NCBI GenBank assembly: GCA_030674155.1
Contig: CM060326.1
Coordinates: forward strand, 18,576,804-18,640,803
Length of the DNA: 64,000 nucleotides
Source of the DNA: Stramonita haemastoma
Taxonomy: Eukaryota; Mollusca; Gastropoda; Neogastropoda; Muricidae
Reading direction: 5' to 3'
Positions within the stretch are counted from its first letter, which is position 1. Every line of letters begins with the position of its first letter. The notes beneath the pieces were generated by a model. The model worked only from the letters and a program-made list of their open reading frames with translations. It had not been told where the DNA came from and searched no databases. Made by a program: the position numbers and the translations under genes. Below are positions 10,397 through 23,483 of this stretch, in pieces.

Positions 10397-10995
10397 AACA
10401 GGATAACCTGGTGGTTAGAGTGTTGCGTTGAGCTCAGTGGTCAGAGCGCTCACTTACTCCAGGCAAGGTTAAGCAGCGTCAAGCGTGGCTGCCAATTGGA
10501 TGAATGACCGATTGCGCGCCTCGGCTACAGCACAGTCCCCCAGTTCACCCAGCTGTAAATGGGTGCATGCCCTCTTAAGAGTCAGGGAAGGTAAGCAGCG
10601 AGGGAGAGGAGATGGGCGCCGCCCTCAACATGCTGGCCCCTAGAGAAGCTGAGGACTCTGATGCCTCGCTCCTCTACGACCACATAGGTTATGGGACACC
10701 TTTACTTATCTTTTACCATTAGAGCGTTGGGTCCGCCACCTGACAACCCAGGATCAACCCCATGTTTCAGTTACCATCCAGATAGGTTCCTTCAAGGCGA
10801 TTTTTCCTCTGGAGTTAACATCAATGCCGACTCCAATTTCACTCCACTCCCCCCCAAAGTCTTTCGAATGAGACTATAAACCCATGTCCTGTGTGCAACT
10901 GCACACATAATATCTAGCACACACGATACACCCGTTTCGCTTTTCGGAAGGGCAGGACGTTGTCTGCCAGTGGGAAGGATGAGATAAAATCTTTA
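10397..10995 (+). mobile_element. SINE family X, split by an inserted SINE
   Basis: The head starts at 10397-10425 (GGTGGTTAGAGTGTTG), is interrupted by family Y, and resumes at 10719 with a second TTAGAGCGTTG followed by GTCCGCCACC and a B-box-like GGATCAACCCC. The body (TGGAGTTAACATCAATGCCG, GTCTTTCGAATGAGACTATA) matches the family X copy at 9.5 kb in inverse orientation. The duplicated TTAGAGYGTTG is the target-site duplication of the inner element. Confidence 0.75.
10426..10718 (+). mobile_element. SINE family Y nested inside SINE X
   Basis: About 293 bp. The head carries GAGCTCAGTGGTCAGAGCGC, typical of a tRNA-derived A-box region, and a CACCCAGCTGTAAATGGGTG block. It is bounded by an 11-bp direct repeat, TTAGAGTGTTG/TTAGAGCGTTG, with one mismatch, as expected for L1-type or similar target-primed insertion. 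Confidence 0.75.
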
Positions 10996-11024
10996 AAACA
11001 CATGCACACAAGTATCGTGTGTAG

Positions 11025-11140
11025 ACATCCCCGAAGTCGGAATGTAGCTACCTTAATGGGGGCAAAAACGGTCACATAGGCAAAATCTCACCATTGCTGA
11101 ACCTGGAGCTGAGGAACGAAAACAAAAACGAGATTGATCA
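11025..11140 (+). mobile_element. Dispersed repeat D, third copy
   Basis: CCCCGAAGTCGGAATGTAGC, then TCTCACCATTGCTGAACCTG and GAGGAACGAAAAC, matching the copies at 10.0-10.3 kb. Confidence 0.5.
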
Positions 11141-11169
11141 AAGGCCCTGCAATTGTTCAAGCCTTCAAA

Positions 11170-11355
11170 AAAGGGAGGGGGGGGGGGGGGGGCTTGTAGG
11201 TCAACAGGCCTTCATGACCAGTGGTATGTAAGGAAATCTTATCACACATTTCTGCCTGCACCCCCCCCCCCCTCTCTCTCTCTCTCTCTAAACCACAAGG
11301 GCTTTGATTACATTACTACAAAACCAATCAGTAACCTCTGTATTATGTGTGTGTG

Positions 11356-11386
<31 letters not shown>

Positions 11387-11440
11387 CACCTCTGTGTGTT
11401 GTGTGTGCGCGCTGGAGCTCGTGTGTGCATGTGGGTATCT
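11170..11440. repeat. Homopolymer and dinucleotide tracts
   Basis: A poly-G run (about 11174-11192), a poly-C plus CT run (11262-11290) and a GT/GCGC tract (11347-11420). From 11460 to 12230 the sequence is otherwise unrecognised, with a G-rich stretch at about 12017-12075. Confidence 0.9.
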
Positions 11441-12231
11441 GAAATACTGTCACGACAAAACTACCCCCCTACATTTTGAAACTAAAAATCTTATGTCCAA
11501 GAAAGACTTTCACCATTGGCAGTCCGTAGCATATAGGCATACATAGAATGGAAAATATCACTAACCGTTGTATGGAATTAATCAATCTGCGAGTAGATTA
11601 TCACCTCCAGTTGTTCTCGAAGTTGTTGGATGAGGGCACAGAAAACTAACTGGCGATACAAACCAAGCCAATCTGAATTGTAAACATGAATTCGTGCTCA
11701 CATTAAACCGGAACGGTCCTCTGCGCATGTCACGATCCAAGGGTGGGATAACTCTGCGGTCAATTGGCAGTCGGCAGCTAGTTCTAGGCTATTTTCGGTC
11801 AAAAAGCCATGAGATTTGACAAACTGGAATTTTCCCAACAGGATACTTGCAAATTTGCGAGTACAATAAACGTGCAGCATTTGATTCATACACTTTTTTT
11901 TTGAGAAATGGATCCCTTACATTTTTTTTCTGTCAACATTTGTATATGTTTGTTTTTTTTTCTGTTCCTCGGTAATACTTTCATTACTTGTCTGTTAGTT
12001 GCACACAGGAAAGTGGAGGAGGGGGGGGGGGGGGGGTAGAGGGGGAGGGGATGGTAGAAGGGGAGGGGGAGGGGAGTTCTGCCTGTCTCCCTTTCGTAGA
12101 AAAATCCAGTTTACATAATCATTTTTTCTTTCATAATATCGATGATCAGGAGAGATTACCAACTGGGCCTCTGTCATTTTATACTGACCACAGAGCAAGC
12201 TTTAAGCAGCCAATCTTGACTATTCCCTATG

Positions 12232-12590
12232 GATCGGTGGTCTAGATGTAACGTGCCTGCCTAGAAAGCGAAAAATCTGGTTCGCGCCCAAACCTTTTCC
12301 CCCTTCAGTTAGACCATGAGTGGTGGTCTGGGTGCTAGTCTTTCGGATGAGACGATAAAACGAGGTCCTGTGTATTACACATTATAATTTGGCGCACCTA
12401 AGAGAACCCAAAGGCAACAAGGGAGATATCCCTGGCAAAATTCTGTAAAAGAAAAAAAAGTCACTTTGATAAGGAAACACAATACAGTTGCAGACAGTGA
12501 AATTCGGGATGCTGTCCCCAGGGAGAGAGAACGCGTCGCCACAAGTGCACCCGATTTGCTGCGTCCTTTTAGTAAACAAAAAAATGTATC
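12232..12590 (+). mobile_element. tRNA-derived SINE, family A
   Basis: The head TGGTCTAGATGTAACGTGCC with B-box-like GGTTCGCGCCC is followed by the body found widely in molluscs and other invertebrates: GTCTTTCGGATGAGACGATA, CCCTGGCAAAATTCTGTA, a CACTTTGATAAGG block, then GCGTCGCCACAAGTGC. It lacks the usual AGAGAAATCTG end, so it is slightly truncated or diverged. From 12591 to 13096 only AT-rich sequence without a recognised element is seen. Confidence 0.8.
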
Positions 12591-13096
12591 AGGTTTTATG
12601 TTCACGTCTTCCGAACGCAAAGTTTTTGGGTGTTGAATTTCTCAGTACATATTTGGGGCATGCAAGTTTTCGGTAGGATTATTCATCTAACGGCAGTATT
12701 TTGACTTCATATGTGTCAATTGCTGATGCAAGAAAAGGTACACCAAGAGTAAGGCTGTATGTTTAAGAAATGTAAGAAATACACCTAAAAATTGTTGTAA
12801 AGAAAAACACAGACAACCCTCACCCAATAACCACAATGAAACATACAAAGAAAAGAAACATCATTAAAAAAAAAAGCCCCACACAACATTACCACAACAA
12901 AGTATTGAAAAAAACAACAAAAAGAATTGGCACCGAGTGGTCTAAGAGAGAGAACTAGCACATAGGCTACCCAATGTACGGTTGTTTCCCTTATACTGCA
13001 TATCTAGTTCAGCAGCGCCTCTTAGAAACAACAACAAAATTATGATGATAATGGTTGTGTGATCATTCAAAATTAAAGATGATGTTCATGACAATG

Positions 13097-16000
13097 ACGG
13101 CCTTCCTTCCGATAAACGCGCTTTCTTAGCTCACGGGCGCTGTGTCGTCGCCACAAATCCGGCGCCACGCCTATGCAAGATGGTTGGAGGGTGTGTGTGC
13201 ACACGGTGGCATATTGTCTTGGTGCCCTGGGATCTTTTACCCTGCAAAAGTCGGGGTCGAGCGCGGCTGGGAAGGGCTCTATTGGTGGCCTCTTGGCGCC
13301 AAACGGCGGCTTTTTCGGCAGGGGGTGGGTATACATTCGCGCACGAGCTCGCGGGCTGGTGTTTGTCAGTGTGTTCGTTTGTGTGCGTGCATGTGGCAGG
13401 GACCCCCCAGTTTTCTGTGGTGTATCATATTGCTGTATATTGTCATTATTCGTGCGCGCAGGGCAGGTATTTCGGAGCCTACACTTACCCGCTTTCCTTC
13501 CGACAAACGCGCTTTCTTAGCTCTCGGGCGCTGTGTCGTCGCCACAAATAAGGCGCCACGCCTATGCAAGATGGTTGGAGGGTGTGTGTGCACACGGTGG
13601 CATATTGTCTTGGTGCCCTGGGATCTTTTACCCTGCAAAAGTCGGGGTCGGGCGGGGCTGGGAAGGGCTCTATGGGTGGCCTCTTGGCGCTATACGGCGG
13701 CTTTTTCGGCAGGGGGGTGGGTACGCATTCGCGCACGCGCTCGCGCGCTGGTGTTTGTCAGTGTGTTCGTTTGTGTGCGAGCATGTGGCGGGGACCCCCC
13801 AGTTTTCTGTGGTGTATCACATTGCTGTGTATTGTCATTATTCGAGCGCGCAGGGCAGGATTTTCGGGGCCTACACTTACCCGCTTTCCTTCCGACAAAC
13901 GCGCTCTCTTAGCTCTCGGGCGCTGTGTCGTCGCCACAAATCCGGCGCCACGCCTATGCAAGATGGTTGGAGGGTGTGTGTGCACACGGTGGCATATTGT
14001 CTTGGTGCCCTGGGATCTTTTACCCTGCAAAAGTCGGGGTCGGGCGGGGCTGGGAAGGGCTCTATGGGTGGCCTCTTGGCGCCAAACGGCGGCTTTTTCG
14101 GCAGGGGGGTGGGTACGCATTCGCGCACGCGCTCGCGCGCTGGTGTTTGTCAGTGTGTTCGTTTGTGTGCGAGCATGTGGCGGGGACCCCCCAGTTTTCT
14201 GTGGTGTATCACATTGCTGTGTATTGTCATTATTCGAGCGCGCAGGGCAGGATTTTCGGGGCCTACACTTACCCGCTTTCCTTCCGACAAACGCGCTCTC
14301 TTAGCTCTCGGGCGCTGTGTCGTCCCCACAAATCCGGCGCCACGCCTATGCAAGATGGTTCAGGGTGTGTGTGCGCACGGTGGCATATTGTCTTGGTGCC
14401 CGGGATCTTTTACCCCTGCAAAAGTCGGGGTCGGGCGGGGCTGGGAAGGGCTCTATGGGTGGCTTCTTGGCGCCAAACGGCGGCTTTTTCGGCAGGGGGG
14501 TGGGTACGCATTCGCGCACGCTGCATTCGCGCACGCGCTCGCGCGCTGGTGTTTGTCAGTGTGTTCGTTTGTGTGCGAGCATGTGGCGGGGACCCCCCAG
14601 TTTTCTGTGGTGTATCATATTGCTGTTATTGTCATTATTCGAGCGCGCACGGCAGGATTTTCGGGGCCTACACTTACCCGCTTCCTTCCGACAAACGCCT
14701 TTCATAGCTCTCGGGCGCCGTGTCGTCGCCACAAATCCGGCGCCACCCTATGCAAATGGTTGGAGGGGTGTGTGCACACGGTGGCATATTGCTTGGTGCC
14801 CTGGGATCTTTTACCCTGCAAAGTCGGGTCGGCGGGCCGGGAAGGGCTCTATGGTGGCCTCTTGGCGCCAAACGGCGGCTTTTTCGGCAGGGGGGTGGGT
14901 AGCATTGCGCACGCGCTCGCGCGCTGGTGTTTGTCAGTGTGTTCGTTTGTGTGCGAGCATGTGCGGGGACCCCCCAGTTTTCTGTGGTGTATCATATTGC
15001 TGTCTATTGTCATTATTCGAGCGCGCACGGCAGGATTTTCGGGCCTACACTTACCCGCTTTCCTTCCGACAAACGCGCTTCTAGCTCTCGGGCGCCGTGT
15101 CGTCGCCACAATCCGGCGCCACGCCTATGCAGATGTTGGAGGCGTGTGTGCACACGGTGGCATATTGCCTTGGTGCCCTGGATCTTTTACCCTGCAAAAG
15201 TCGGGGTCGGGCGGGCGGAAGGGCTCTATGGGTGGCCTCTTGGCGCCAAACGGCGGCTTTTCGGCAGGGGGGTGGGTATGCATTCGCGCACGCGCTCGCG
15301 CGCTGGTGTTTGTCAGTGTGTCGTTTGTGTGCGAGCATGTGGCGGGGACCCCCCAGTTTTCTGTGGTGTATCAATTGCTGTTATTGTCATTATTCGAGCG
15401 CGCAGGCAGGATTTTCGGGGCCTACACTTACCCGCTTCCTTCCGACAAACGCGCTTCTAGCTCTCGGGCGCCGTGTCGTCGCCACAATCCGGCGCCCGCC
15501 TATGCAAGATGGTTGGAGGGTGTGTGCACACGGGGCATATTGCCTTGGTGCCCTGGGATCTTTTACCCTGCAAAAGTCGGGTCGGGCGGGCGGAAGGGCT
15601 CTATGGTGGCCTCTTGGCGCCAAACGGCGGCTTTTTCGGCAGGGGGTGGGTATGCATTCGCGCACGCGCTGCGCGCTGGTGTTTGTCAGTGTGTTCGTTT
15701 GTGTGCGAGCATGTGCGGGGACCCCAGTTTTCTGTGTGTATCAATTGCTGTTATTGTCATTATTCGAGCGCGCACGGCAGGATTTTCGGGGCCTACACTT
15801 ACCGCTTTCCTTCCGACAAACGCGCTTTAGCTCTCGGGCGCCGTGTCGTCGCCACAAATCCGGCGCACGCCTATGCAAGATGGTTGGAGGGTGGTGCACA
15901 CGTGGCATATTGCCTTGGTGCCCTGGATCTTTTACCTGCAAAAGTCGGGTCGGCGGGGCGGGAGGGCTCTATGGGTGGCCTCTGGCGCAACGGCGGCTTT

Positions 16001-19000
16001 TTCGGCAGGGGGTGGTAGCATTCGCGCACGCGCTCGGCGCTGTGTTTGTCAGTGTTTCGTTGTGTGCGAGCATTGGCGGACCCCCCATTTCTGTGGTGTA
16101 TCAATGCTGTTATTGTCATTATTCGAGCGCGCAGGCAGATTTCGGGCTACACTTACCCCTTCCTTCGACAAACGCGCTTTCTAGCTCGGCGCGTGTCGTC
16201 GCACAAATCCGCGCCACCTATCAAGATGGTTGGAGGGGTGTGTGACACGTGGCATATTGCCTTGGTGCCGGATCTTTTACCTGCAAAAGTCGGGTCGGCG
16301 GGCGGAAGGCTCTATGGTGCCTCTTGGCGCCAAACGCGGCTTTTTCGGCAGGGGGGGGTACATGCGCACGCGCTCGCGCGCTGTGTTTGTCGTGTGTTCG
16401 TTGTGTGGAGCATTGGCGGGACCCCATTTCTGTGTGTATCAATTGCTGTTATTGTCATTATTCGAGCGCGCAGGCAGGATTTCGGGCCTACACTTACCGC
16501 TTTCCTTCCGACAAACGCGCTCTAGCTCTCGGCGCCGTGTCGTCGCACAAATCCGCGCCACGCCTATCAAGATGGTTGGAGGGTGTGTGCACACGGTGGC
16601 ATATTGCTTGGTGCCCTGGATCTTTTACCCTGCAAAAGTCGGGTCGGCGGGCGGAAGGCTCTATGGTGGCCTCTTGCGCCAACGGCGCTTTTTCGCAGGG
16701 GGTGGTAGCATGCGCACGCGCTCGCGCGCTGTGTTTGTCATGGTGTTGTGTGCGAGCATTGGCGGACCCCCCAGTTTTCTGTGGTGTATCAATTGCTGTT
16801 ATTGTCATTTCGACGCGCAGGCAGGATTTTCGGCCTACACTTACCGCTTTCCTTCGACAAACGCGCTTTCTAGCTCTCGGCGCGTGTCGTCGCCACAAAT
16901 CGCGCCAGCCTATGCAAATGTTGGGGGTGTGTGCACACGTGGCATATGCTGTGCCTGGATCTTTACCCTGCAAAAGTCGGGGTCGGGCGGGGCCGGGAAG
17001 GGCTCTATGGGTGGCCTCTTGCGCCAAACGGCGGCTTTTTCGGCAGGGGGTGGGTATGCATTCGCGCACGCGCTCGCGCGCTGGTGTTGTCAGTGTGTTC
17101 GTTTGTGTGCGAGCATGTGGCGGGGACCCCAGTTTTCTGTGGTGTATCAATTGCTGTCTATTGTCATTATTCGAGCGCGCAGGCAGGATTTTCGGGCCTA
17201 CACTTACCCGCTTCCTTCCGACAAACGCGCTTCTAGCTCTCGGGCGCCGTGTCGTCGCCACAAATCCGGCGCCACGCCTATGCAAGATGGTTGGAGGGTG
17301 TGTGCACACGGTGGCATATTGCCTTGGTGCCCTGGATCTTTTACCCTGCAAAAGTCGGGGTCGGGCGGGCGGGAAGGGCTCTATGGGTGGCCTCTTGGCG
17401 CCAAACGGCGGCTTTTTCGGCAGGGGTGGTAGCATTCGCGCACGCGCTCGCGCGCTGGTGTTTGTCAGTGTGTTCGTTTGTGTGCGAGCATGTGGCGGGG
17501 ACCCCCCAGTTTTCTGTGGTGTATCATATTGCTGTTATTGTCATTATTCGAGCGCGCAGCAGATTTTCGGGGCTACACTTACCCGCTTTCCTTCCGACAA
17601 ACGCGCTTTCATAGCTCTCGGGCGCCGTGTCGTCGCCACAAATCCGGCGCCACGCCTATGCAAGATGGTTGGAGGGCGTGTGTGCACACGGTGGCATATT
17701 GCCTTGGTGCCTGGATCTTTTACCCTGCAAAAGTCGGGGTCGGGCGGGGCGGGAAGGGCTCTATGGGTGGCCTCTTGGCGCCAAACGGCGGCTTTTTCGC
17801 AGGGGGTGGGTACGCATTGGCGCACGCGCTCGCGCGCTGGTGTTTGTCAGTGTGTTCGTTTGTGTGCGAGCATGTGGCGGGACCCCCCAGTTTTCTGTGG
17901 TGTATCACATTGCTGTGTATTGTCATTATTCGAGCGCGCAGGGCAGGATTTTCGGGGCCTACACTTACCCGCTTTCCTTCCGACAAACGCGCTCTCTTAG
18001 CTCTCGGGCGCTGTGTCGTCGCCACAAATCCGGCGCCACGCCTATGCAAGATGGTTGGAGGGTGTGTGTGCACACGGTGGCATATTGTCTTGGTGCCCTG
18101 GATCTTTTACCCTGCAAAAGTCGGGGTCGGGCGGGGCTGGGAAGGGCTCTATGGGTGGCCTCTTGGCGCCAAACGGCGGCTTTTTCGGCAGGGGGTGGGT
18201 ACGCATTGGCGCACGCGCTCGCGCGCTGGTGTTTGTCAGTGTGTTCGTTTGTGTGCGAGCATGTGGCGGGGACCCCCCAGTTTTCTGTGGTGTATCACAT
18301 TGCTGTGTATTGTCATTATTCGAGCGCGCAGGCAGGATTTTCGGGGCCTACACTACCCGCTTTCCTTCCGACAAACGCGCTCTCTTAGCTCTCGGGCGCT
18401 GTGTCGTCGCCACAAATCCGGCGCCACGCCTATGCAAGATGGTTGGAGGGTGTGTGTGCACACGTGGCATATTGTCTTGGTGCCCTGGGATCTTTTACCC
18501 TGCAAAAGTCGGGGTCGGGCGGGGCTGGGAAGGGCTCTATGGGTGGCCTCTTGGCGCCAAACGGCGGCTTTTTTCGGCAGGGGGGTGGGTACGCATTGGC
18601 GCACCGCGCTCGCGCGCTGGTGTTTTGTCAGTGTGTTCGTTTGTGTGCGAGCATGTGGCGGGGACCCCCCAGTTTTCTGTGGTGTATCACATTGCTGTGT
18701 ATTGTCATTATCGAGCGCGCAGGGCAGGATTTTCGGGGCCTACACTTACCCGCTTTCCTTCCGACAAACGCGCTCTCTTAGCTCTCGGCGCTGTGTCGTC
18801 GCCACAAATCCGGCGCCACGCCTATGCAAGATGGTTGGAGGGTGTGTGTGCACACGGTGGCATATTGTCCTTGGTGCCCTGGGATCTTTTACCCTGCAAA
18901 AGTCGGGGTCGGGCGGGGCTGGGAAGGGCTCTATGGGTGGCCTCTTGGCGCCAAACGGCGGCTTTTTTCGGCAGGGGGTGGGTACGCATTGGCGCACGCG

Positions 19001-22000
19001 CTCGCGCGCTGGTGTTTGTCAGTGTGTTCGTTTGTGTGCGAGCATGTGGCGGGGACCCCCCAGTTTTCTGTGGTGTATCACATTGCGTGTATTGTCATTA
19101 TTCGAGCGCGCAGGGCAGGATTTTCGGGGCCTACACTTACCCGCTTTCCTTCCGACAAACGCGCTCTCTTAGCTCTCGGGCGCTGTGTCGTCGCCACAAA
19201 TCCGGCGCCACGCCTATGCAAGATGGTTGGAGGGTGTGTGTGCACACGGTGGCATATTGTCTTGGTGCCCTGGGATCTTTTACCCTGCAAAAGTCGGGGT
19301 CGGGCGGGGCTGGGAAGGGCTCTATGGGTGGCCTCTTGGCGCCAAACGGCGGCTTTTTCGGCAGGGGGGTGGGTACGCATTGGCGCACGCGCTCGCGCGC
19401 TGGTGTTTGTCAGTGTGTTCGTTTGTGTGCGAGCATGTGGCGGGGACCCCCCAGTTTTCTGTGGTGTATCACATTGCTGTGTATTGTCATTATTCGAGCG
19501 CGCAGGGCAGGATTTTCGGGGCCTACACTTACCCGCTTTCCTTCCGACAAACGCGCTCTCTTAGCTCTCGGGCGCTGTGTCGTCGCCACAAATCCGGCGC
19601 CACGCCTATGCAAGATGGTTGGAGGGGTGTTGTGCACACGGTGGCATATTGTCTTGGTGCCCTGGGATCTTTTACCCTGCAAAAGTCGGGGTCGGGCGGG
19701 GCTGGGAAGGGCTCTATGGGTGGCCTCTTGGCGCCAAACGGCGGCTTTTTCGGCAGGGGGGTGGGTACGCATTGCGCACGCGCTCGCGCGCTGGTGTTTG
19801 TCAGTGTGTTCGTTTGTGTGCGAGCATGTGGCGGGGACCCCCCAGTTTTCTGTGGTGTATCACATTGCTGTGTATTGTCATTATTCGAGCGCGCAGGGCA
19901 GGATTTTCGGGGCCTACACTTACCCGCTTTCCTTCCGACAAACGCGCTCTCATAGCTCTCGGGCGCTGTGTCGTCGCCACAAATCCGGCGCCACGCCTAT
20001 GCAAGATGGTTGGAGGGGTGTGTTGCACACGGTGGCATATTGTCTTGGTGCCCTGGGATCTTTTACCCTGCAAAAGTCGGGGTCGGGCGGGGCTGGGAAG
20101 GGCTCTATGGGTGGCCTCTTGGCGCCAAACGGCGGCTTTTTCGGCAGGGGGTGGGTACGCATTGGCGCACGCGCTCGCGCGCTGGTGTTTGTCAGTGTGT
20201 TCGTTTGTGTGCGAGCATGTGGCGGGGACCCCCCAGTTTTCTGTGGTGTATCACATTGCTGTGTATTGTCATTATTCGAGCGCGCAGGGCAGGATTTTCG
20301 GGGCCTACACTTACCCGCTTTCCTTCCGACAAACGCGCTCTCATAGCTCTCGGGCGCTGTGTCGTCGCCACAAATCCGGCGCCACGCCTATGCAAGATGG
20401 TTGGAGGGTGTGTGTGCACACGGTGGCATATTGTCTTGGTGCCCTGGGATCTTTTACCCTGCAAAAGTCGGGGTCGGGCGGGGCTGGGAAGGGCTCTATG
20501 GGTGGCCTCTTGGCGCCAAACGGCGGCTTTTTTCGGCAGGGGGGTGGGTACGCATTGGCGCACGCGCTCGCGCGCTGGTGTTTGTCAGTGTGTTCGTTTG
20601 TGTGCGAGCATGTGGCGGGGACCCCCCAGTTTTCTGTGGTGTATCACATTGCTGTGTATTGTCATTATTCGAGCGCGCAGGGCAGGATTTTCGGGGCCTA
20701 CACTTACCCGCTTTCCTTCCGACAAACGCGCTCTCTTAGCTCTCGGGCGCGTGTCGTCGCCACAAATCCGGCGCCACGCCTATGCAAGATGGTTGGAGGG
20801 GTGTGTGCACACGGTGGCATATTGTCTTGGTGCCCTGGGATCTTTTACCCTGCAAAAGTCGGGGTCGGGCGGGGCTGGGAAGGGCTCTATGGGTGGCCTC
20901 TTGGCGCCAAACGGCGGCTTTTTCGGCAGGGGGGTGGGTACGCATTGCGCACGCGCTCGCGCGCTGGTGTTTGTCAGTGTGTTCGTTTGTGTGCGAGCAT
21001 GTGGCGGGGACCCCCCAGTTTTCTGTGGTGTATCACATTGCTGTGTATTGTCATTATTCGAGCGCGCAGGGCAGGATTTTCGGGGCCTACACTTACCCGC
21101 TTTCCTTCCGACAAACGCGCTCTCTTAGCTCTCGGGGCGCTGTGTCGTCGCCACAAATCCGGCGCCACGCCTATGCAAGATGGTTGGAGGGTGTGTGTGT
21201 GCACACGGTGGCATATTGTCTTGGTGCCCTGGGATCTTTTACCCTGCAAAAGTCGGGGTCGGGCGGGGCTGGGAAGGGCTCTATGGGTGGCCTCTTGGCG
21301 CCAAACGGCGGCTTTTTCGGCAGGGGGGTGGGTACGCATTGGCGCACGCGCTCGCGCGCTGGTGTTTGTCAGTGTGTTCGTTTGTGTGCGAGCATGTGGC
21401 GGGGACCCCCCAGTTTTCTGTGGTGTATCACATTGCTGTGTATTGTCATTATTCGAGCGCGCAGGGCAGGATTTTCGGGGCCTACACTTACCCGCTTTCC
21501 TTCCGACAAACGCGCTCTCTTAGCTCTCGGGCGCTGTGTCGTCGCCACAAATCCGGCGCCACGCCTATGCAAGATGGTTGGAGGGTGTGTGTGCACACGG
21601 TGGCATATTGTCTTGGTGCCCTGGGATCTTTTACCCTGCAAAAGTCGGGGTCGGGCGGGCTGGGAAGGGCTCTATGGGTGCCTCTTGGCGCCAAACGGCG
21701 GCTTTTTCGGCAGGGGGGTGGGTACGCATTGGCGCACGCGCTCGCGCGCTGGTGTTTGTCAGTGTGTTCGTTGTGTGCGAGCATGTGGCGGGGACCCCCA
21801 GTTTTCTGTGGTGTATCACATTGCTGTGTATTGTCATTATTCGAGCGCGCAGGCAGGATTTTCGGGGCCTACACTTACCCGCTTTCCTTCCGACAAACGC
21901 GCTCTCTAGCTCTCGGGCGCTGTGTCGTCGCCACAAATCCGGCGCCACGCCTATGCAAGATGGTTGGAGGGTGTGTGTGCACACGGTGGCATTTGTCTTG

Positions 22001-23318
22001 GTGCCCTGGGATCTTTTACCTGCAAAGTCGGGTCGGGCGGGCTGGGAAGGGCTCTATGGGTGGCCTCTTGGCGCCAAACGGCGGCTTTTCGGCAGGGGGT
22101 GGGTAGCATTGGCGCACGCGCTCGCGCGCTGGTGTTTGTCAGTGTGTTCGTTTGTGGCGAGCATGTGGCGGGACCCCCAGTTTTCTGTGGTGTATCACAT
22201 TGCTGTGTATGTCATTATTCGAGCGCGCAGGGCAGGATTTTCGGGGCCACACTTACCCGCTTTCCTTCCGACAAACGCGCTCTCTAGCTCTCGGCGCTGT
22301 GTCGTCGCCACAAATCCGGCGCCACGCCTATGCAAGATGGTTGGAGGGTGTGTGTGCACACGGTGGCATATTGTCTTGGTGCCCTGGATCTTTTACCCTG
22401 CAAAAGTCGGGGTCGGGCGGGGCGGGAAGGGCTCTATGGTGGCCTCTTGGCGCAAACGGCGGCTTTTCGGCAGGGGGTGGGTACGCATTGCGCACGCGCT
22501 CGCGCGCTGGTTTTGTCAGTGTGTTCGTTTGTGTGCGAGCATGTGGCGGGGACCCCCATTTTCTGTGGTGTATCACATTGCTGTGTATTGTCATTATTCG
22601 AGCGCGCAGGGCAGGATTTTCGGGCCTACACTTACCCGCTTTCCTTCCGACAAACGCGCTCTCTTAGCTCTCGGGCGCGTGTCGTCGCCACAAATCCGGC
22701 GCCACGCCTATGCAAGATGGTTGGAGGGTGTGTGTGCACACGGTGGCATATTGTCTTGGTGCCCTGGGATCTTTTACCCTGCAAAAGTCGGGGTCGGGCG
22801 GGGCGGGAAGGGCTCTATGGGTGGCCTCTTGGCGCCAAACGGCGGCTTTTTCGGCAGGGGGGTGGGTACGCATTGGCGCACGCGCTCGCGCGCTGGTGTT
22901 TGTCAGTGTGTTCGTTTGTGTGCGAGCATGTGGCGGGGACCCCCCAGTTTTCTGTGGTGTATCACATTGCTGTTATTGTCATTATTCGAGCGCGCACGGC
23001 AGGATTTTCGGGGCCTACACTTACCCGCTTTCCTTCCGACAAACGCGCTCTCATTAGCTCTCGGGCGCTGTGTCGTCGCCACAAATCCGGCGCCACGCCT
23101 ATGCAAGATGGTTGGAGGGTGTGTGTGCACACGGTGGCATATTGTCTTGGTGCCCTGGGATCTTTTACCCTGCAAAAGTCGGGGTCGGGCGGGGCTGGGA
23201 AGGGCTCTATGGGTGGCCTCTTGGCGCCAAACGGCGGCTTTTTCGGCAGGGGGGTGGGTACGCATTGCGCACGCGCTCGCGCGCTGTGTTTGTCGTGTGT
23301 CGTTGTGTGCGAGCATGT
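13097..23318 (+). repeat. Satellite array, about 27 head-to-tail copies of a 392-bp unit
   Basis: Anchored on CCTATGCAAGATGGTTGGAG, copies begin near 13173, 13564, 13956, 14348 and so on to 23101. The intact spacing is 391-392 bp. The unit is GC-rich and includes GGGATCTTTTACCCTGCAAA, CTCTTGGCGCCAAACGGCGG, CGCACGCGCTCGCGCGCTGG and TGTCGTCGCCACAAATCCGG. Copy 1 is the most diverged and the last copy is cut near 23318. Variant positions split the array into blocks: CATTCGCGCACG in early copies against CATTGGCGCACG from about 17.8 kb on, and ATTGCCTTGG with GCCGTGTCG in the middle against ATTGTCTTGG with GCTGTGTCG elsewhere. No RNA or protein product is supported. Confidence 0.97.
14700..17260 (+). 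repeat. Sub-block of the satellite with dense single-base losses
   Basis: Seven to eight units are shortened to about 345-380 bp, almost wholly by loss of one base from runs such as GGGG, CCCC, AAA or GG. The losses are most frequent near 16.2-16.9 kb. A milder stretch lies at about 21.6-22.6 kb. Intact units lie on both sides. Confidence 0.85.
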
Positions 23319-23483
23319 TTGTCAGTGTACATAAGGACTTTTCTAGGACTTTACCCTTCAGGGACTTCTACCGAGTATATTGTCCTTCAGACGTTCGACC
23401 CTTCAGGGTTATGTTCAAGCATTCTCCATTGTCTCGGTTTTTACCCGTCCTCCCTATCGGTCTTACACAAATCAAGTTAAGTC

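Noticed and set aside
13533..15830. A 765-codon plus-strand open frame, with other frames of 250-780 codons across 13.1-23.6 kb on both strands
   Set aside because: They are produced by the satellite. A 392-bp period is two modulo three, so each unit is read in a new frame, and the GC-rich unit has few stops. The readings change frame register at every unit and depend on one-base losses. No conserved protein signal is present.
13097..23318. Possibility that the 392-bp array is a multicopy RNA gene cluster (5S rRNA, snRNA or histone repeat)
   Set aside because: No 5S or snRNA sequence, no clear internal A/B box pair, and no histone frame were found in the unit.
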